Positions 36,175 to 46,049 of a DNA stretch of 64,000 bases are shown piece after piece. The notes beneath the pieces were generated by a model that worked only from the letters and a program-made list of their open reading frames with translations, ran no database searches and had not been told where the DNA came from. The DNA is from Nitrospira sp. (lineage in GTDB: Bacteria; Nitrospirota; Nitrospiria; Nitrospirales; Nitrospiraceae). Position 1 is the stretch's first letter. Each line of letters begins with the position of its first letter. A program made the position numbers and the translations under genes. The stretch spans positions 1-64,000 of the forward strand of contig JABMDL010000018.1 in the NCBI GenBank assembly GCA_015903945.1, written 5' to 3'.

Positions 36175-36522
36175 TTAGGCGGCGTGGCGACCTTTGCCCT
36201 TCTCCCCGCCTCGAATGGCTTTGGCCAGGTCCGTGGCTGTGGCGCCGAGGAGTAAGAGCGAGTTCACCAAGAGATCCATCGAAACAGAGGGGTCACCAGC
36301 TTCCATTTTGGCGACGCGGGATTGGCTGGACCGAAGCCGCCCGGCCAGCTGGACTTGGGACAGGCCACATTTCTGTCGCCGCTCGCGTAAGCTGCGGCTG
36401 AGCCCCAATTTCATTTCAATTAAGGCCGCCTCCGCATGCGAAAGACCCAGGAATTCCGTGACCGACCCGACCGCCCACCCGGCTGTTTCCAACTTTGCCC
36501 GCTTTGTCTTTCTCATTGTCAT
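36175..36522 (-). CDS. XRE-family antitoxin
   Basis: 115 residues with an HTH (LRERRQKCGLSQVQLAGRLRSSQSRVAKMEAG) at residues 45-78 and helical flanks. Follows a RelE-like toxin by 4 bp. It probably represses the operator at 36902-36919. Confidence 0.82.
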   Translation of the reverse strand: MTMRKTKRAKLETAGWAVGSVTEFLGLSHAEAALIEMKLGLSRSLRERRQKCGLSQVQLAGRLRSSQSRVAKMEAGDPSVSMDLLVNSLLLLGATATDLAKAIRGGEKGKGRHAA

Positions 36523-36526
36523 CTTC

Positions 36527-36874
36527 CTACCTTCCGGTCAGATCATCATAGTCTCGAAGTCGCCGCTTGCAGGTCTCAATGACTGATCGTGGCGTTTGCT
36601 CCGTCTTCTTGCGAAACACATCCAGAATGACGACGACATCCACATCAGCCCTATACAAGATACGAAATGTGCCCCCTTCATCGTTGATCCTCAACTCATG
36701 GCACCGAGCCCCAATGACCGGCATCGGTCGTGAATGCGGGAGGCCGAGCAACTCTCCCTCCTGCAACAAGCGAAGAAGATATCCCGCTTCGAGGCGCGCT
36801 GCTTGGGAGAACGGCGGTGTCTTGATCTCGCCTCTCAACCAGACAAGCGGCTTCCCTCCACGAGATTTCTTCAC
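36527..36874 (-). CDS. RelE-like toxin
   Basis: 115 residues; the start may be the GTG at 36874 or the TTG at 36877. Family segments: WLRGEIKTPPFSQAARLEAGYLL, PMPVIGARCHELRI, FRILYRADVDVVVILDVFRKKTEQTP. Typical of RelE/HigB-like phage-derived toxins. First gene of a two-gene operon. Confidence 0.83.
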   Translation of the reverse strand: MKKSRGGKPLVWLRGEIKTPPFSQAARLEAGYLLRLLQEGELLGLPHSRPMPVIGARCHELRINDEGGTFRILYRADVDVVVILDVFRKKTEQTPRSVIETCKRRLRDYDDLTGR

Positions 36875-36897
36875 CAAGTCACCCGTCTCCCTACGGC

Positions 36898-36926
36898 ACT
36901 GTATGTCATATCTGACATAGAGTCAA
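36898..36926 (-). promoter_or_regulatory. Promoter and operator of the third toxin-antitoxin pair
   Basis: On the minus strand TTGACT (36921-36926), 17-bp spacer, TACAGT (36898-36903). The spacer carries the inverted repeat TATGTCA-TATC-TGACATA (36902-36919), a likely antitoxin operator. The -10 is identical to that of higBA. Confidence 0.65.
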
Positions 36927-37134
36927 GCTAGGCCTTTGTTGGTCACGCATGAGTCACGTGATCGGTCACGTGCGGACTGCACACTGGCTAAGGACGGGTG
37001 AAGGGCAGACTCCCCGACACGCTGAAGGCGGCTGGGAAGTGCTGAGACGTGAGAGGGTTCACGCATGGCCGATGCGTGTCTCATCGGAGTAGAATCGTCG
37101 CACGCGCGGGGATTTTCCTCAGGAGCACGGACTG

Positions 37135-38115
37135 ATGCTGGTCACGCCGGAACTGAATACCCGCAATCGCCGGGAGGCGCTGGCGGCCGCCGGGCTGGCG
37201 GCGCTCGCCGCCGCATGGTTGGGCTGGCTCTTTCCGGTGCTGTGGGTTCTCGTGTGGCTGAGTCCTCTCGCCTACTGGTGGGTGCGCCGACGCTGTCTCC
37301 GTCGGCTGGCCGTAATGCGGCAGCCGTTTCCGGCAGCGTGGGAGTCGATTCTGCAGACGCACGTGGCGTTCTTCCGGGCGCTGGACAGGACGGGCCAGGC
37401 GCGGTTCCGGCAACTGGTGCAGATCTTCCTGAGTGAGGTCCGGATCACGGGGATCCGCACGGAGGTGGACGATACGGTCCGTGTCCTGGTCGCCGCGAGC
37501 GCGGTGATTCCGATCTTCGGATTTGAGGACTGGTCGTACCACCGGCTGCATGAGGTGCTGATCTATCCGGACGCCTTCGACGACGCCTACCACACCACCG
37601 GGCGCAAGGAGGAGACGATTGTGGGAATGGCGGGCCTGCACCATTTGAGCGGGGTGATGATTCTCTCGAAGCCGGCGTTGCTGGCGGGATTCGATCATCC
37701 GTCCGGGCATCATCACGTGGGGGTGCACGAGTTCGCGCACCTGGTCGAGCGGGAGGCAGGTGAATATGGAATCCCGCCGGAAGTCCCCTGGATGGCGGTG
37801 CGGCAGTGGATGCGGTTTGTGGCGCAGGAACTCGCCCATCCGTCACGGCAACGGGCCAGGCTGGACGCCTATGCCTACACGAACGAGCACGAATTCTTCG
37901 CCGTGCTGGCCGAATATTTCTTTACCTCGCCCGCGTCCCTGGAACGGCGAGACCCGGCCCTGTATGCGCTCATGCGGGACCTCTTTCACCAGGACCCTCG
38001 GGCGCTGCTCAGCCTGGCTCCCCGTCCAGCCGGCGGCCTTAGCCGGAACGCCCCCTGTCCCTGCGGCAGCGGCAACACCTACAAACACTGTTGTCTCGCC
38101 AACGCCGGCTCGTGA
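37135..38115 (+). CDS. M90 (MtfA-type) zinc peptidase with C-terminal SEC-C motif
   Basis: 326 residues: two hydrophobic stretches near the N terminus (residues 16-50), a middle domain ending at the zinc motif GVHEFAHLVERE near residue 200, the third-ligand segment ANEHEFFAVLAEYFF-like (YTNEHEFFAVLAEYFFTSP), and a SEC-C zinc finger APCPCGSGNTYKHCC at the end. MtfA-type proteins are soluble peptidases that interact with regulators; both the membrane segment and the SEC-C tail are additions to the classic form. Convergent with queA. Confidence 0.85.
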   Translation: MLVTPELNTRNRREALAAAGLAALAAAWLGWLFPVLWVLVWLSPLAYWWVRRRCLRRLAVMRQPFPAAWESILQTHVAFFRALDRTGQARFRQLVQIFLSEVRITGIRTEVDDTVRVLVAASAVIPIFGFEDWSYHRLHEVLIYPDAFDDAYHTTGRKEETIVGMAGLHHLSGVMILSKPALLAGFDHPSGHHHVGVHEFAHLVEREAGEYGIPPEVPWMAVRQWMRFVAQELAHPSRQRARLDAYAYTNEHEFFAVLAEYFFTSPASLERRDPALYALMRDLFHQDPRALLSLAPRPAGGLSRNAPCPCGSGNTYKHCCLANAGS

Positions 38116-38138
38116 TAACTGACTGTATCAATCGCCCC

Positions 38139-39158
38139 TCAGAGGATCAGCATCGCATCGCCGTAGCTGTAAAAGCGATACCGTTCCTTGACTGCCTCGT
38201 CGTACATCCTGCGAACCGTGTCGATCCCCGCGAAGGCCGACACCAGCATCAAGAGGGTGGTCCGGGGCAGGTGGAAGTTCGTCATGAGTGCATCGACGGC
38301 TTGGAACTGAAAGCCCGGTGTAATGAACAGCCGGCTCTCGCCGCCGCCCGGCACGATCCGCCCCTGTCCCTGCGCCACCGTCTCCAACGTGCGCACGACC
38401 GTCGTCCCGACGGCCACGACCCGCCGGCCGGCCTGTTTCGTCCGCGCAATCGCCGCGGCGGCGTCGGCTCCGACCTCGAACCGTTCCGCTCCCATCTGAT
38501 GGTCTTCGATGCGCTCCGCCACCACCGGCTTGAACGTACCGGGCCCGACATGCAGCGTAATCGCCGCCACCCCGATGGATTGTTCAGCCAATCGCGCGAG
38601 CAGCTCCGGGGTAAAGTGCAGCCCCGCGGTCGGCGCGGCGATCGCACCCTCGTGCTTCGCAAACGCCGTTTGATACCACCCGTGATCCTCCCGGGTGGGC
38701 TTCCGCTTGATGTAGGGCGGCAGGGGCATCTGCCCGCTCTCGCGGAGGAACTGCTCGACGGGACGCGCGCTCTCCATCTTGGCGATCGTGCCGGTGGCGT
38801 CCCGCGACACAATCGTCGCCCGGCAGGAGCCGTCGAAGTCGATGACCTGGCCGGGGCGAAACATGCCTTTGACCATGATCTCCCAGAGCCCCTTGCCGAG
38901 ATCTTTGACGAACAGCACCTCGACCGGTGTGCCGGCCGGCTGCTTGGTCCCCATGACCCGCGCCGCCAGCACCTTGGTGTCGTTCACGACCAAGAGATCG
39001 CCCGGCTCCAGCAGGGACGGCAGGTCCGCAACCTGCCGATGGCCGAGCCGGTTGGTGCCTCGATCCAGCACCAGCAGCCGCGCTCGATCGCGCGGAAGCA
39101 GGGGCTGCGACGCCACCAGGGACGGGTCGAACGGAAAGTCGAACGCGGAGAGTTCCAT
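38139..39158 (-). CDS. queA: S-adenosylmethionine:tRNA ribosyltransferase-isomerase QueA
   Basis: 339 residues from the ATG at 39158 (MELSAFDFPFDPSLVASQPL); the frame is open further but the family starts here, and the ATG shares a base with the stop of the preceding gene. Motifs LLVVNDTKVLAARV, YQTAFAKHEGAIAAPTAGLHF and TNFHLPRTTLLMLVSAF. It makes epoxyqueuosine in tRNA. Confidence 0.96.
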   Translation of the reverse strand: MELSAFDFPFDPSLVASQPLLPRDRARLLVLDRGTNRLGHRQVADLPSLLEPGDLLVVNDTKVLAARVMGTKQPAGTPVEVLFVKDLGKGLWEIMVKGMFRPGQVIDFDGSCRATIVSRDATGTIAKMESARPVEQFLRESGQMPLPPYIKRKPTREDHGWYQTAFAKHEGAIAAPTAGLHFTPELLARLAEQSIGVAAITLHVGPGTFKPVVAERIEDHQMGAERFEVGADAAAAIARTKQAGRRVVAVGTTVVRTLETVAQGQGRIVPGGGESRLFITPGFQFQAVDALMTNFHLPRTTLLMLVSAFAGIDTVRRMYDEAVKERYRFYSYGDAMLIL

Positions 39159-40384
39159 TAGAACACGGGCGTGGAGATGACCGGAGCAACCGGCGGGGTC
39201 TGCGTCAACGAAGCGTCTTGCAGTTCCGTCCCCGGATAATAATACCGAAGGATGCTGGCGTAGGAGTACCCCAGCTGGGCCAGTTCCTTGGCGCCCCATT
39301 GGCATAATCCGACCGCATGGCCGGCGCCGTATCCGGAGAGCATGACCTCCTCGCCGATCGAGTCGATGGTGAATTGCGTGCTGGGGATGACCGTATAGCC
39401 CACCGCCTTGCGCAGCTCTTCCCCCCGGAGGATGAGCTCTCCCTTGGAATGCAGGATGCGCAGCGTGGCCACCCGGCCCGCGCGGCTCTGCGACAGCGGC
39501 GTCAGTGTCGCGATCGTGCCGACGGGAAATCCCAGTTGCCGGAGATTCTTCTCCAGCGTCTCGAGTTTGAAGGAGGCTTTCCACTGATAATAGGGCGATT
39601 CGAGATCGAACGGGCACTCGACCCCCTTCAGATACGGCAGGTCTTTCGACCAGACCACCACGGCGTCTTCGGTAAGCCCCGCCGCGGTCGAGGAAAACGC
39701 CGCATAGATCGGCGCATTCTGATAGGTCACCACCAGGCCTCTCGTCGACTCCACCGCCTGTTCCACCCGCGCATCGACCCCGTGACGTCCCCGGTAGACT
39801 TGATCCTGAATGCTCGCGACCACGTCATAGTCTCGTGCATCGGCAAGCATATGTTGGTACAGCGCGTAGGTCCTGGCCGCGACCGCCTGCGCCTTGAGCA
39901 TTTCGGGATGCCAGGCGGAATTGACCTCCGACGGCACGACCCCTTTGACGTATTCTTCCAGATCGACGTGGTTGATCACCAGCACGCCGTTTCCCCGAAG
40001 CACCAGCTGCACCAATCCGCTGACTTGCAGGGTGGGTTTGTCCCCACCGGAGAGCGGCGGCACGCCGTTGCCGTTGCCGTTCGGCTGTGGCAGCCAGAGT
40101 TTCAGATCCTGTTCTCCGGCCCGCAACGTGACCTGCCCGCCGTCGATACGGGACCCGTTCAATAGAATCGCTTGTCCTCGCACTTCGAGGCGAAGCTTCG
40201 CCCAATAGGGACGGGCCTGATCCCGCTCGTCCGCGACCCAGATGACGTTATCGGTGCGTATCTCCAGCCGTTGCACATCGGACGCCAGCAGGACCCGGAT
40301 CGACGGGGGGGCATGGACCGGGGCTGCCACCACGCAGCCCAGCCCCAGGGCGATCCCCATGAGACCGATGCAGATCTGTCGCAT
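39158..40384 (-). CDS. SpoIID/LytB-domain protein
   Basis: 408 residues from the ATG at 40384. Signal peptide, then the SpoIID core: VNHVDLEEYVKGVVPSEVNSAWHPEMLKAQAVAARTYAL, and the catalytic-type GYGAGHAVGLCQWGAKELAQ. SpoIID proteins are lytic transglycosylases that act on denuded glycan; in non-sporulating bacteria they have a wall-remodelling role. Overlaps queA and the DUF2905 gene by one base each. Confidence 0.9.
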   Translation of the reverse strand: MRQICIGLMGIALGLGCVVAAPVHAPPSIRVLLASDVQRLEIRTDNVIWVADERDQARPYWAKLRLEVRGQAILLNGSRIDGGQVTLRAGEQDLKLWLPQPNGNGNGVPPLSGGDKPTLQVSGLVQLVLRGNGVLVINHVDLEEYVKGVVPSEVNSAWHPEMLKAQAVAARTYALYQHMLADARDYDVVASIQDQVYRGRHGVDARVEQAVESTRGLVVTYQNAPIYAAFSSTAAGLTEDAVVVWSKDLPYLKGVECPFDLESPYYQWKASFKLETLEKNLRQLGFPVGTIATLTPLSQSRAGRVATLRILHSKGELILRGEELRKAVGYTVIPSTQFTIDSIGEEVMLSGYGAGHAVGLCQWGAKELAQLGYSYASILRYYYPGTELQDASLTQTPPVAPVISTPVF

Positions 40385-40638
40385 TATCGGCGGAAGAACC
40401 ATCCTAGGATATAGAATAGCAGACTGAGGACGATGCTGAGGACGATACTGGTGGCAATGGGAAAATAGAAGCTGACGTTGTCGCGTTTGTACGAGAGGTC
40501 GCCGGGCAATTTACCCAGCCAACTGACGGCGCCGCCCAAGCCGGGGATCCGGTCTGCGGCGACCAGAAGCACCCCGACCACCGCAATCGCGACCCCGATT
40601 CCGATCAGCACCTTGCCGATCGCCGTCCATTCCACCAT
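40384..40638 (-). CDS. DUF2905 small membrane protein
   Basis: 84 residues from the ATG at 40638, with two helices and the family pattern IPGLGGAVSWLGKLPGDLSYKRDNVSFYFP. Function unknown. One-base overlaps with asd and the SpoIID gene. Confidence 0.85.
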   Translation of the reverse strand: MVEWTAIGKVLIGIGVAIAVVGVLLVAADRIPGLGGAVSWLGKLPGDLSYKRDNVSFYFPIATSIVLSIVLSLLFYILGWFFRR

Positions 40639-41660
40639 CAATCCTTTATGAGGCATTCGGCAATCTGAATCGCATTCAGCGCCGCCCCTTTGCGGAGATT
40701 GTCGGATACGACCCAGAGGTTGAGGCCGTTCGTGATCGAGGCATCTTCCCGCACGCGGCCGATGTAGACCTCGTCCTTTCCCGTCGCGTCCAGCGGCATC
40801 GGATAGAGTTTCTTCCCCGGATCGTCGTACACGATGACGCCGGGCATGGCGGCCAGCGCCGCCCGCGCCTCGTTGGGAGGCAGGGGCTTCTCCAGTTCGA
40901 CGTTGATCGCTTCGGAGTGGCAGCGCAAGACCGGGACGCGGACGGTCGTCGCCGTCACGCGCAGCGCCGGCGCGCCGAGAATCTTCCTGGTCTCCTTGAC
41001 GATTTTCACTTCCTCCGAACAGTCGCCGCCGTCGTTGAACGAGCCGATGTGCGGGAGCAGATTGAACGCGATCTGGTAGGGATAGACCTCCGTCTTCACA
41101 TCGCGGAACGCCATCAGATCTTTCGTCTGATCCATCAGCTCATCCATCGCCGCCGCGCCGGTGCCCGATACGGACTGAAACGTCGTGACCACCACGCGTT
41201 TGACCCCGACCGCATCATGCAACGGTTTGAGCGCCATGACCAGGGGCGTCGTGGTGCAGTTGGGGATCGCGACGATCCCGCGCGGCATGGACCGCAACGC
41301 CTGGGCGTTCACTTCCGGCACCACCAGCGGCACCTCCTGGTCCATCCGCCAGACGCCGCTGTCGTCGATCACGACGACGCCGGCCGCGCCGAGCTTCTGC
41401 CCATAGTCCCGGCTGATCGCATCCGTCGCCGAGATCAACGCGAAATCGACACCGGCAAACGACGAGTCGGGCGTCAGCTCCTCGATCGGCCATTCTTTGC
41501 CCTGGCACGACATCGTTCCGCCGGCCGACCGTTTGGAGGCAAAGAGACGCAGCGACGCCAAGGGAAATTTCCGCTCCTCCAGGATCTCCAGCGTCTCCTT
41601 CCCGACGGCGCCCGTGGCGCCGAGAATCGCCATCACATATGTGGATTTCTTTTTCAGCAT
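40638..41660 (-). CDS. asd: Aspartate-semialdehyde dehydrogenase
   Basis: 340 residues with the NADP motif GATGAVGKE, the catalytic Cys in IPNCTTTPL (about residue 135) and RVPVLRCHSEAINVE. Makes aspartate semialdehyde for lysine, threonine and methionine synthesis and for the wall. First of a tightly packed run asd-DUF2905-spoIID-queA. Confidence 0.96.
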   Translation of the reverse strand: MLKKKSTYVMAILGATGAVGKETLEILEERKFPLASLRLFASKRSAGGTMSCQGKEWPIEELTPDSSFAGVDFALISATDAISRDYGQKLGAAGVVVIDDSGVWRMDQEVPLVVPEVNAQALRSMPRGIVAIPNCTTTPLVMALKPLHDAVGVKRVVVTTFQSVSGTGAAAMDELMDQTKDLMAFRDVKTEVYPYQIAFNLLPHIGSFNDGGDCSEEVKIVKETRKILGAPALRVTATTVRVPVLRCHSEAINVELEKPLPPNEARAALAAMPGVIVYDDPGKKLYPMPLDATGKDEVYIGRVREDASITNGLNLWVVSDNLRKGAALNAIQIAECLIKD

Positions 41661-41681
41661 CGCCCCCTGCCTGTCTCCTTG

Positions 41682-42887
41682 TTACGGTGTGATTGCCCGA
41701 ATCCGATGATTGAATGTATCCGCGACGAGAATCCGCCCGTCCCCGTCCACGGCGATCCCGAAGGGATAGTTGAGACCGGCCTGAACCGCAAACCCGCCGT
41801 CGCCGCCTGCCCCGGTGGTCCCCCCTCCGGCGACTCGCTCGATCAGGCCGGTGATCCGGTCCCATCGGCGCACCAGATGATTGTCGGAATCGGTGAGCCA
41901 CAGATTGCCCGCCCGGTCGATGGCAATCCCGGATGGCCTGGAAAGACTGGCTGACGGCGCCTCGGTCTCGCTCTGATACCGGTACTCGCCGCCGTCCCCC
42001 GCCACTGTCCGGATCAGGCCCGTGACCGGATCGATCGCCCGGATCCGTCCATTGAACGTGTCGGCGATAAACAATGTCCCATCCTCCCCGCAGGCCAACC
42101 CGCTTGGTCCGGCCAACGCCGCCTCGGTCGCCGGAATGCCATCTCCATTATAAACCGCCGCCCCGGTGCCGGCGACCGTGCGGATCTGTCCCGTCGCCAG
42201 ATCGATGGCCCGCACGCGATTGTTACTCTGGTCTGCGATATACAACGTGCCCCTGTCGTTCAGCGCCAACGCCGCCGGTTCGTTGAGCCCCGCCGCAATG
42301 GCCGGCCCTCCGTCGCCCCCGTACCGGGGCTGGCCGACCCCGGCGATGGTGGTGATGATCCCGGTTCCGGCTTCCACCAGACGAACCCGATGGTTCATCG
42401 TGTCGGCGATATACAGATGGCCCCGCCGGTCCACGACGACCGCCGTGGGGAAGTTCAGGCGCGCGTGGACGGCCGGCCCGCCGTCCCCGCTGAACCGCTT
42501 CGGCGCCGCCGCCTTATTGACAACATAGCGAACGGTCCCGCTCAAATCCGCTTGCTGCTTGTATCCCTGCATCGTGGTGGATGCCGTCTCGGCAAAGGGG
42601 TCTTCATCCGTCGAGGGCCGCCCGGCCACGTCCGGAACGACACCGGCCGGCGGACCCGGCTCGTCAGCCTGACCGGCCACGGTCGTGATGATACCGGTGG
42701 CCCGGTCGAGCCGTCGAATGACATGATTTTCTGAATCGGCAATCACCGGATTGCCGGAGGCATCAACCGTCAGCCCTTTTGGTTCATTGAGCGCCGCACG
42801 ACGGCACGCGCCTCCGTCGCCTGAGTAACCGGGCTCGCCGGTTCCGGCCAGGGTGTGAATTGTCCATGCGCGATGTACCGCAACCAT
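41682..42887 (-). CDS. NHL-repeat beta-propeller protein
   Basis: 401 residues made of six or seven NHL repeats (LNEPKGLTVDASGNPVIADSENHVIRRLD; similar at LYIADTMNHRVRLV, LYIADQSNNRVRAID, LWLTDSDNHLVRRWD). No clear signal peptide at this start, so location is uncertain. Beta-propellers of this type bind partners or ligands. Sits between asd and leuB, without an obvious metabolic tie. Confidence 0.85.
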   Translation of the reverse strand: MVAVHRAWTIHTLAGTGEPGYSGDGGACRRAALNEPKGLTVDASGNPVIADSENHVIRRLDRATGIITTVAGQADEPGPPAGVVPDVAGRPSTDEDPFAETASTTMQGYKQQADLSGTVRYVVNKAAAPKRFSGDGGPAVHARLNFPTAVVVDRRGHLYIADTMNHRVRLVEAGTGIITTIAGVGQPRYGGDGGPAIAAGLNEPAALALNDRGTLYIADQSNNRVRAIDLATGQIRTVAGTGAAVYNGDGIPATEAALAGPSGLACGEDGTLFIADTFNGRIRAIDPVTGLIRTVAGDGGEYRYQSETEAPSASLSRPSGIAIDRAGNLWLTDSDNHLVRRWDRITGLIERVAGGGTTGAGGDGGFAVQAGLNYPFGIAVDGDGRILVADTFNHRIRAITP

Positions 42888-42902
42888 GTCAGCACAGACG
42901 GA

Positions 42903-43976
42903 CTAGGTCAAGTTCCGGAGAATCGCATCGCCCATTTCGGCCGTCCCGACGATCCGGGCGCCGGGACTTTGGATATCCTTGGTCCGATAGCCGAGGTCGA
43001 GCGTTTTCACGATGGCGCGGTCGATGGCCTCCGCCTCTTTGTCCAGTTGAAACGCATAGGACAACATCATCGCCGCCGAGGCGATCGTCGCAATGGGATT
43101 GGCGATGTTCTTTCCGGCGATGTCCGGCGCGCTGCCGTGAATCGGCTCGAACAGCCCGACCTTGGCCCCGACGCTCGCGGACGGCAGCATCCCGATCGAC
43201 CCGGTCAGCATCGCGGCCTCGTCGCTGAGGATGTCGCCGAACATGTTGTTGCACAGGAGCACGTCGAACTGCCGCGGGTTGCGCACCAATTGCATCGCGG
43301 CATTGTCGACATAGATATGGCTCAACTCGATGTCGGGGTAATCTTTATGGACCTCGATGACGACCTTCCGCCACAGTTCGGACGATTCCAGCACGTTGGC
43401 CTTGTCCACCGACGTGACTTTCTTCCGCCGTTTCCTCGCCGCCTCGAAAGCGACCTTCGCGATGCGCCGCACTTCCTCCGTCGTGTAAACTTCCGTGTTG
43501 ACGCCCCGCTCGTCACCGTTCGGCAATTGTTCAATCCCCTTGGGTTTGCCGAAATAGATCCCGCCGGTCAGTTCCCGAACGACGAGGATGTCGATGCCTT
43601 CGATGACCTCGCGCTTCAACGTCGAGGCATCGATGAGATTGGCATAGACCTTGGCCGGACGGAGATTTGCATACAGCCCCAAGGCCTCCCGAATGCCGAG
43701 CAAGGCGCGCTCCGGCCTGAGACTGTAGTCCAGCCCCTCCCATTTGGGGCCGCCGACGGCCCCGAGCAACACCGCATCGCTTTGCTTCGCAAGCGCCAGT
43801 GTGTCGTTAGGTAACGGAACCCCGGCCTTGTCGATCGCCTGTCCGCCGATATCGGCGGACGTGAAGTGAAACGAATGGTGATAGGTCTCCCCGATCGCCT
43901 TGAGAATCTTCACCGCTTCGGGCACGATCTCGCGCCCCACCCCGTCTCCGGCCAATACCGCAATTTTCGCGTTCAC
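42903..43976 (-). CDS. leuB: 3-isopropylmalate dehydrogenase
   Basis: 357 residues with [16 protein letters not shown], the substrate segment [25 protein letters not shown] and ending [25 protein letters not shown]. Third step of leucine synthesis. On the same strand as leuA, with the cupin gene between. Confidence 0.97.
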   Translation of the reverse strand: MNAKIAVLAGDGVGREIVPEAVKILKAIGETYHHSFHFTSADIGGQAIDKAGVPLPNDTLALAKQSDAVLLGAVGGPKWEGLDYSLRPERALLGIREALGLYANLRPAKVYANLIDASTLKREVIEGIDILVVRELTGGIYFGKPKGIEQLPNGDERGVNTEVYTTEEVRRIAKVAFEAARKRRKKVTSVDKANVLESSELWRKVVIEVHKDYPDIELSHIYVDNAAMQLVRNPRQFDVLLCNNMFGDILSDEAAMLTGSIGMLPSASVGAKVGLFEPIHGSAPDIAGKNIANPIATIASAAMMLSYAFQLDKEAEAIDRAIVKTLDLGYRTKDIQSPGARIVGTAEMGDAILRNLT

Positions 43977-44015
43977 GCTCTGCGCTCCTTCCTCATCGCA
44001 CGATCTTCCGAATGC

Positions 44016-44378
44016 TCATTCCACCACCGTTTCATCTTCAATCCGCCAGGCAGGATCGACCAGGCATAAAAACTCGATGTCCGACGTTCCGGTATTCTCC
44101 AAGTACTGCATGCCGCCCGGAGGCACGTACACCATGGAGCCTGCTTCCACCGGACAGGTCTCCGCGTCGATGGTCATGCGGCCCTGCCCCGCAATGAAGT
44201 AGTACACTTCGGACGAGGTCAGCACGTGCCGTTTCGACCGTTTTCCCGCCGCGAGCGTCCCATGGGCCAGACTGTACCCGAGGGCCGCCGCATCTTTGGC
44301 GGGATGTATCAGCTCCCGCAGGACCGTGTGGTCCCCGGCGACAAACTCCCGGCAGTCTGCAAGGGTGCGCTTCAACAT
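44016..44378 (-). CDS. Cupin-domain protein
   Basis: 120 residues from the ATG at 44378; no strong ribosome site. A single cupin: SSEVYYFIAGQGRMTIDAE and PVEAGSMVYVPPGGMQYLENTG, with His and Glu candidates for a metal site. Substrate unknown. Lies between leuA and leuB in the leucine operon. Confidence 0.82.
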   Translation of the reverse strand: MLKRTLADCREFVAGDHTVLRELIHPAKDAAALGYSLAHGTLAAGKRSKRHVLTSSEVYYFIAGQGRMTIDAETCPVEAGSMVYVPPGGMQYLENTGTSDIEFLCLVDPAWRIEDETVVE

Positions 44379-44437
44379 GGGAGAGCCGCGTTGGGCCGTG
44401 CGGCCCAAAGACGGTCACTCTAGCCTGGCAGGAACGA

Positions 44438-45985
44438 TCAAATCAAGCGGACCGTCTGCGCGCCGCCGGCCTCTCTGGACGCCATGTAGGCCAGCCGATT
44501 CAGGGCGTTGAGATAGGCTTTCGCCGCCGCCGCGATGATGTCGGTATCGGCCCCGTGGCCCGAGACGGTCCGCCCGTTTTCCTGGACACGCACCGACACC
44601 TCACCCTGCGCGTCGGTCCCGCCGGTAATCGCATTGACGCCGAACATCAGCAGCGTGCTCTTGGTGTGCGTCATGGCCGCGATGGTCCGATACACGGCAT
44701 CGACAGGCCCGTCACCCGTCCCCGATTGCTTCACCGGTTTCCCGTCGATCTCCAGCTCCACGGTCGCGGTGGGGATCCGATCGGTGCCGCTCTCGACATG
44801 GAACGACTTCAGCACGATGCTCTCCGCCATCTTCGCCAATTCTTCCGATACGATGACTTCGAGGTCTTCCTCGTACATCTCTTTTTTTTGGTCGGCCAGC
44901 TTCTTGAACCGCTCGAAGGCATGGTTGATCTCTGCTTCGCTGAGCTTGTATCCCAGCTCCTCCAGCCGCTGCCGAAAGGCATGCCGCCCGGAGAGCTTGC
45001 CCATGACCATCTTGCTCTCCACCAGGCCGACCGACTCCGGCCGCATGATTTCATAGGTGGTCTTGTCTTTCAGCAGGCCGTCCTGGTGAATCCCGGACGT
45101 GTGCGCGAAGGCATTCGCCCCCACGATGGCTTTGTTGGGCTGGACCACCATTCCGGTGACCTTGCTGACCAACCGGCTGGTCTTGGCGATTTCTTCTGTC
45201 TTGACCTGCGTGTCGGCCTGATAAAAATCTTTCCTGGTCCGGAGCCCCATGACGATTTCTTCCAACGAGGTGTTGCCGGCCCGCTCGCCGATGCCGTTAA
45301 TCGTGCATTCAACCTGGCCCGCCCCGTTGAGAATGGCCGCCAGGCTGTTGGCGACCGCCACCCCCAAATCGTTGTGGCAATGGACCGAGATCACCGCCCG
45401 CCCGGCGTTGGGCACCTTCTCGCAGATCCCCTTGATCAAGGCGCCGAATTCCTGGGGCACCGCGTAGCCCACCGTGTCGGGAATGTTGACGGTGCCCGCC
45501 CCGGCCGCGATGACCGCTTCAATGACCTCGTGCAGATAGGCCGGATCGGAACGGCTGGCGTCCATCGGAGAAAACTCGACGTCATCGACGTAGCCTCTGG
45601 CCCGCTGAACCATGTCGACCGCGCGCTGCTTGGCCTCCTCACGGGTCATCCGGAATTGATGTTTCAAATGGATGTCGGACGTCGAGAGGAACGTGTGGAT
45701 ACGGACCTTCGGCGCTCCTTTCAACGCCTCCCACGCCCGATCGATGTCTTCGGGACGGGCCCGCGCGAGACTGCAGATCGTCGGCCCTTCCACCTCCTGC
45801 GCAATCCGTCTCACCGCTTCGAAATCCCCGGGAGAACTGTATGCGAACCCCGCTTCAATGATATCGACGCCGAGGCGGGCCAGCTGCTTGGCCACCATGA
45901 CCTTTTCCTCCACGTTCATGCTGGCCCCGGGCGATTGCTCGCCGTCCCGCAACGTCGTATCGAAAATCCGAATCATGCGTGTCAT
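44438..45985 (-). CDS. leuA: 2-isopropylmalate synthase
   Basis: 515 residues with [13 protein letters not shown], the metal motif VHCHNDLG, and the C-terminal LeuA regulatory domain ([21 protein letters not shown]). First committed step of leucine synthesis, inhibited by leucine. Its leader carries a T-box with a leucine codon as specifier. Confidence 0.95.
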   Translation of the reverse strand: MTRMIRIFDTTLRDGEQSPGASMNVEEKVMVAKQLARLGVDIIEAGFAYSSPGDFEAVRRIAQEVEGPTICSLARARPEDIDRAWEALKGAPKVRIHTFLSTSDIHLKHQFRMTREEAKQRAVDMVQRARGYVDDVEFSPMDASRSDPAYLHEVIEAVIAAGAGTVNIPDTVGYAVPQEFGALIKGICEKVPNAGRAVISVHCHNDLGVAVANSLAAILNGAGQVECTINGIGERAGNTSLEEIVMGLRTRKDFYQADTQVKTEEIAKTSRLVSKVTGMVVQPNKAIVGANAFAHTSGIHQDGLLKDKTTYEIMRPESVGLVESKMVMGKLSGRHAFRQRLEELGYKLSEAEINHAFERFKKLADQKKEMYEEDLEVIVSEELAKMAESIVLKSFHVESGTDRIPTATVELEIDGKPVKQSGTGDGPVDAVYRTIAAMTHTKSTLLMFGVNAITGGTDAQGEVSVRVQENGRTVSGHGADTDIIAAAAKAYLNALNRLAYMASREAGGAQTVRLI

Positions 45986-46005
45986 GGCCCACCTCTCTCA
46001 TCCTT

Positions 46006-46049
46006 AAAAATAGAAAAAGCCTCCATCCCTCAAGCCCAGGGACGGAGGC
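46006..46049 (-). terminator. T-box-controlled terminator of the leuA leader
   Basis: Stem arms 46019-46030 and 46038-46049 (GCCTCCGTCCCT with one mismatch to its partner), 7-nt loop, then on the minus strand TTTTTCTATTTTT. The right arm also pairs with the antiterminator. Confidence 0.88.

Noticed and set aside
32900..36930. Prophage or integron
   Set aside because: No integrase, phage structural gene, or recognisable att or attC site; only toxin-antitoxin pairs, relics and repeats.
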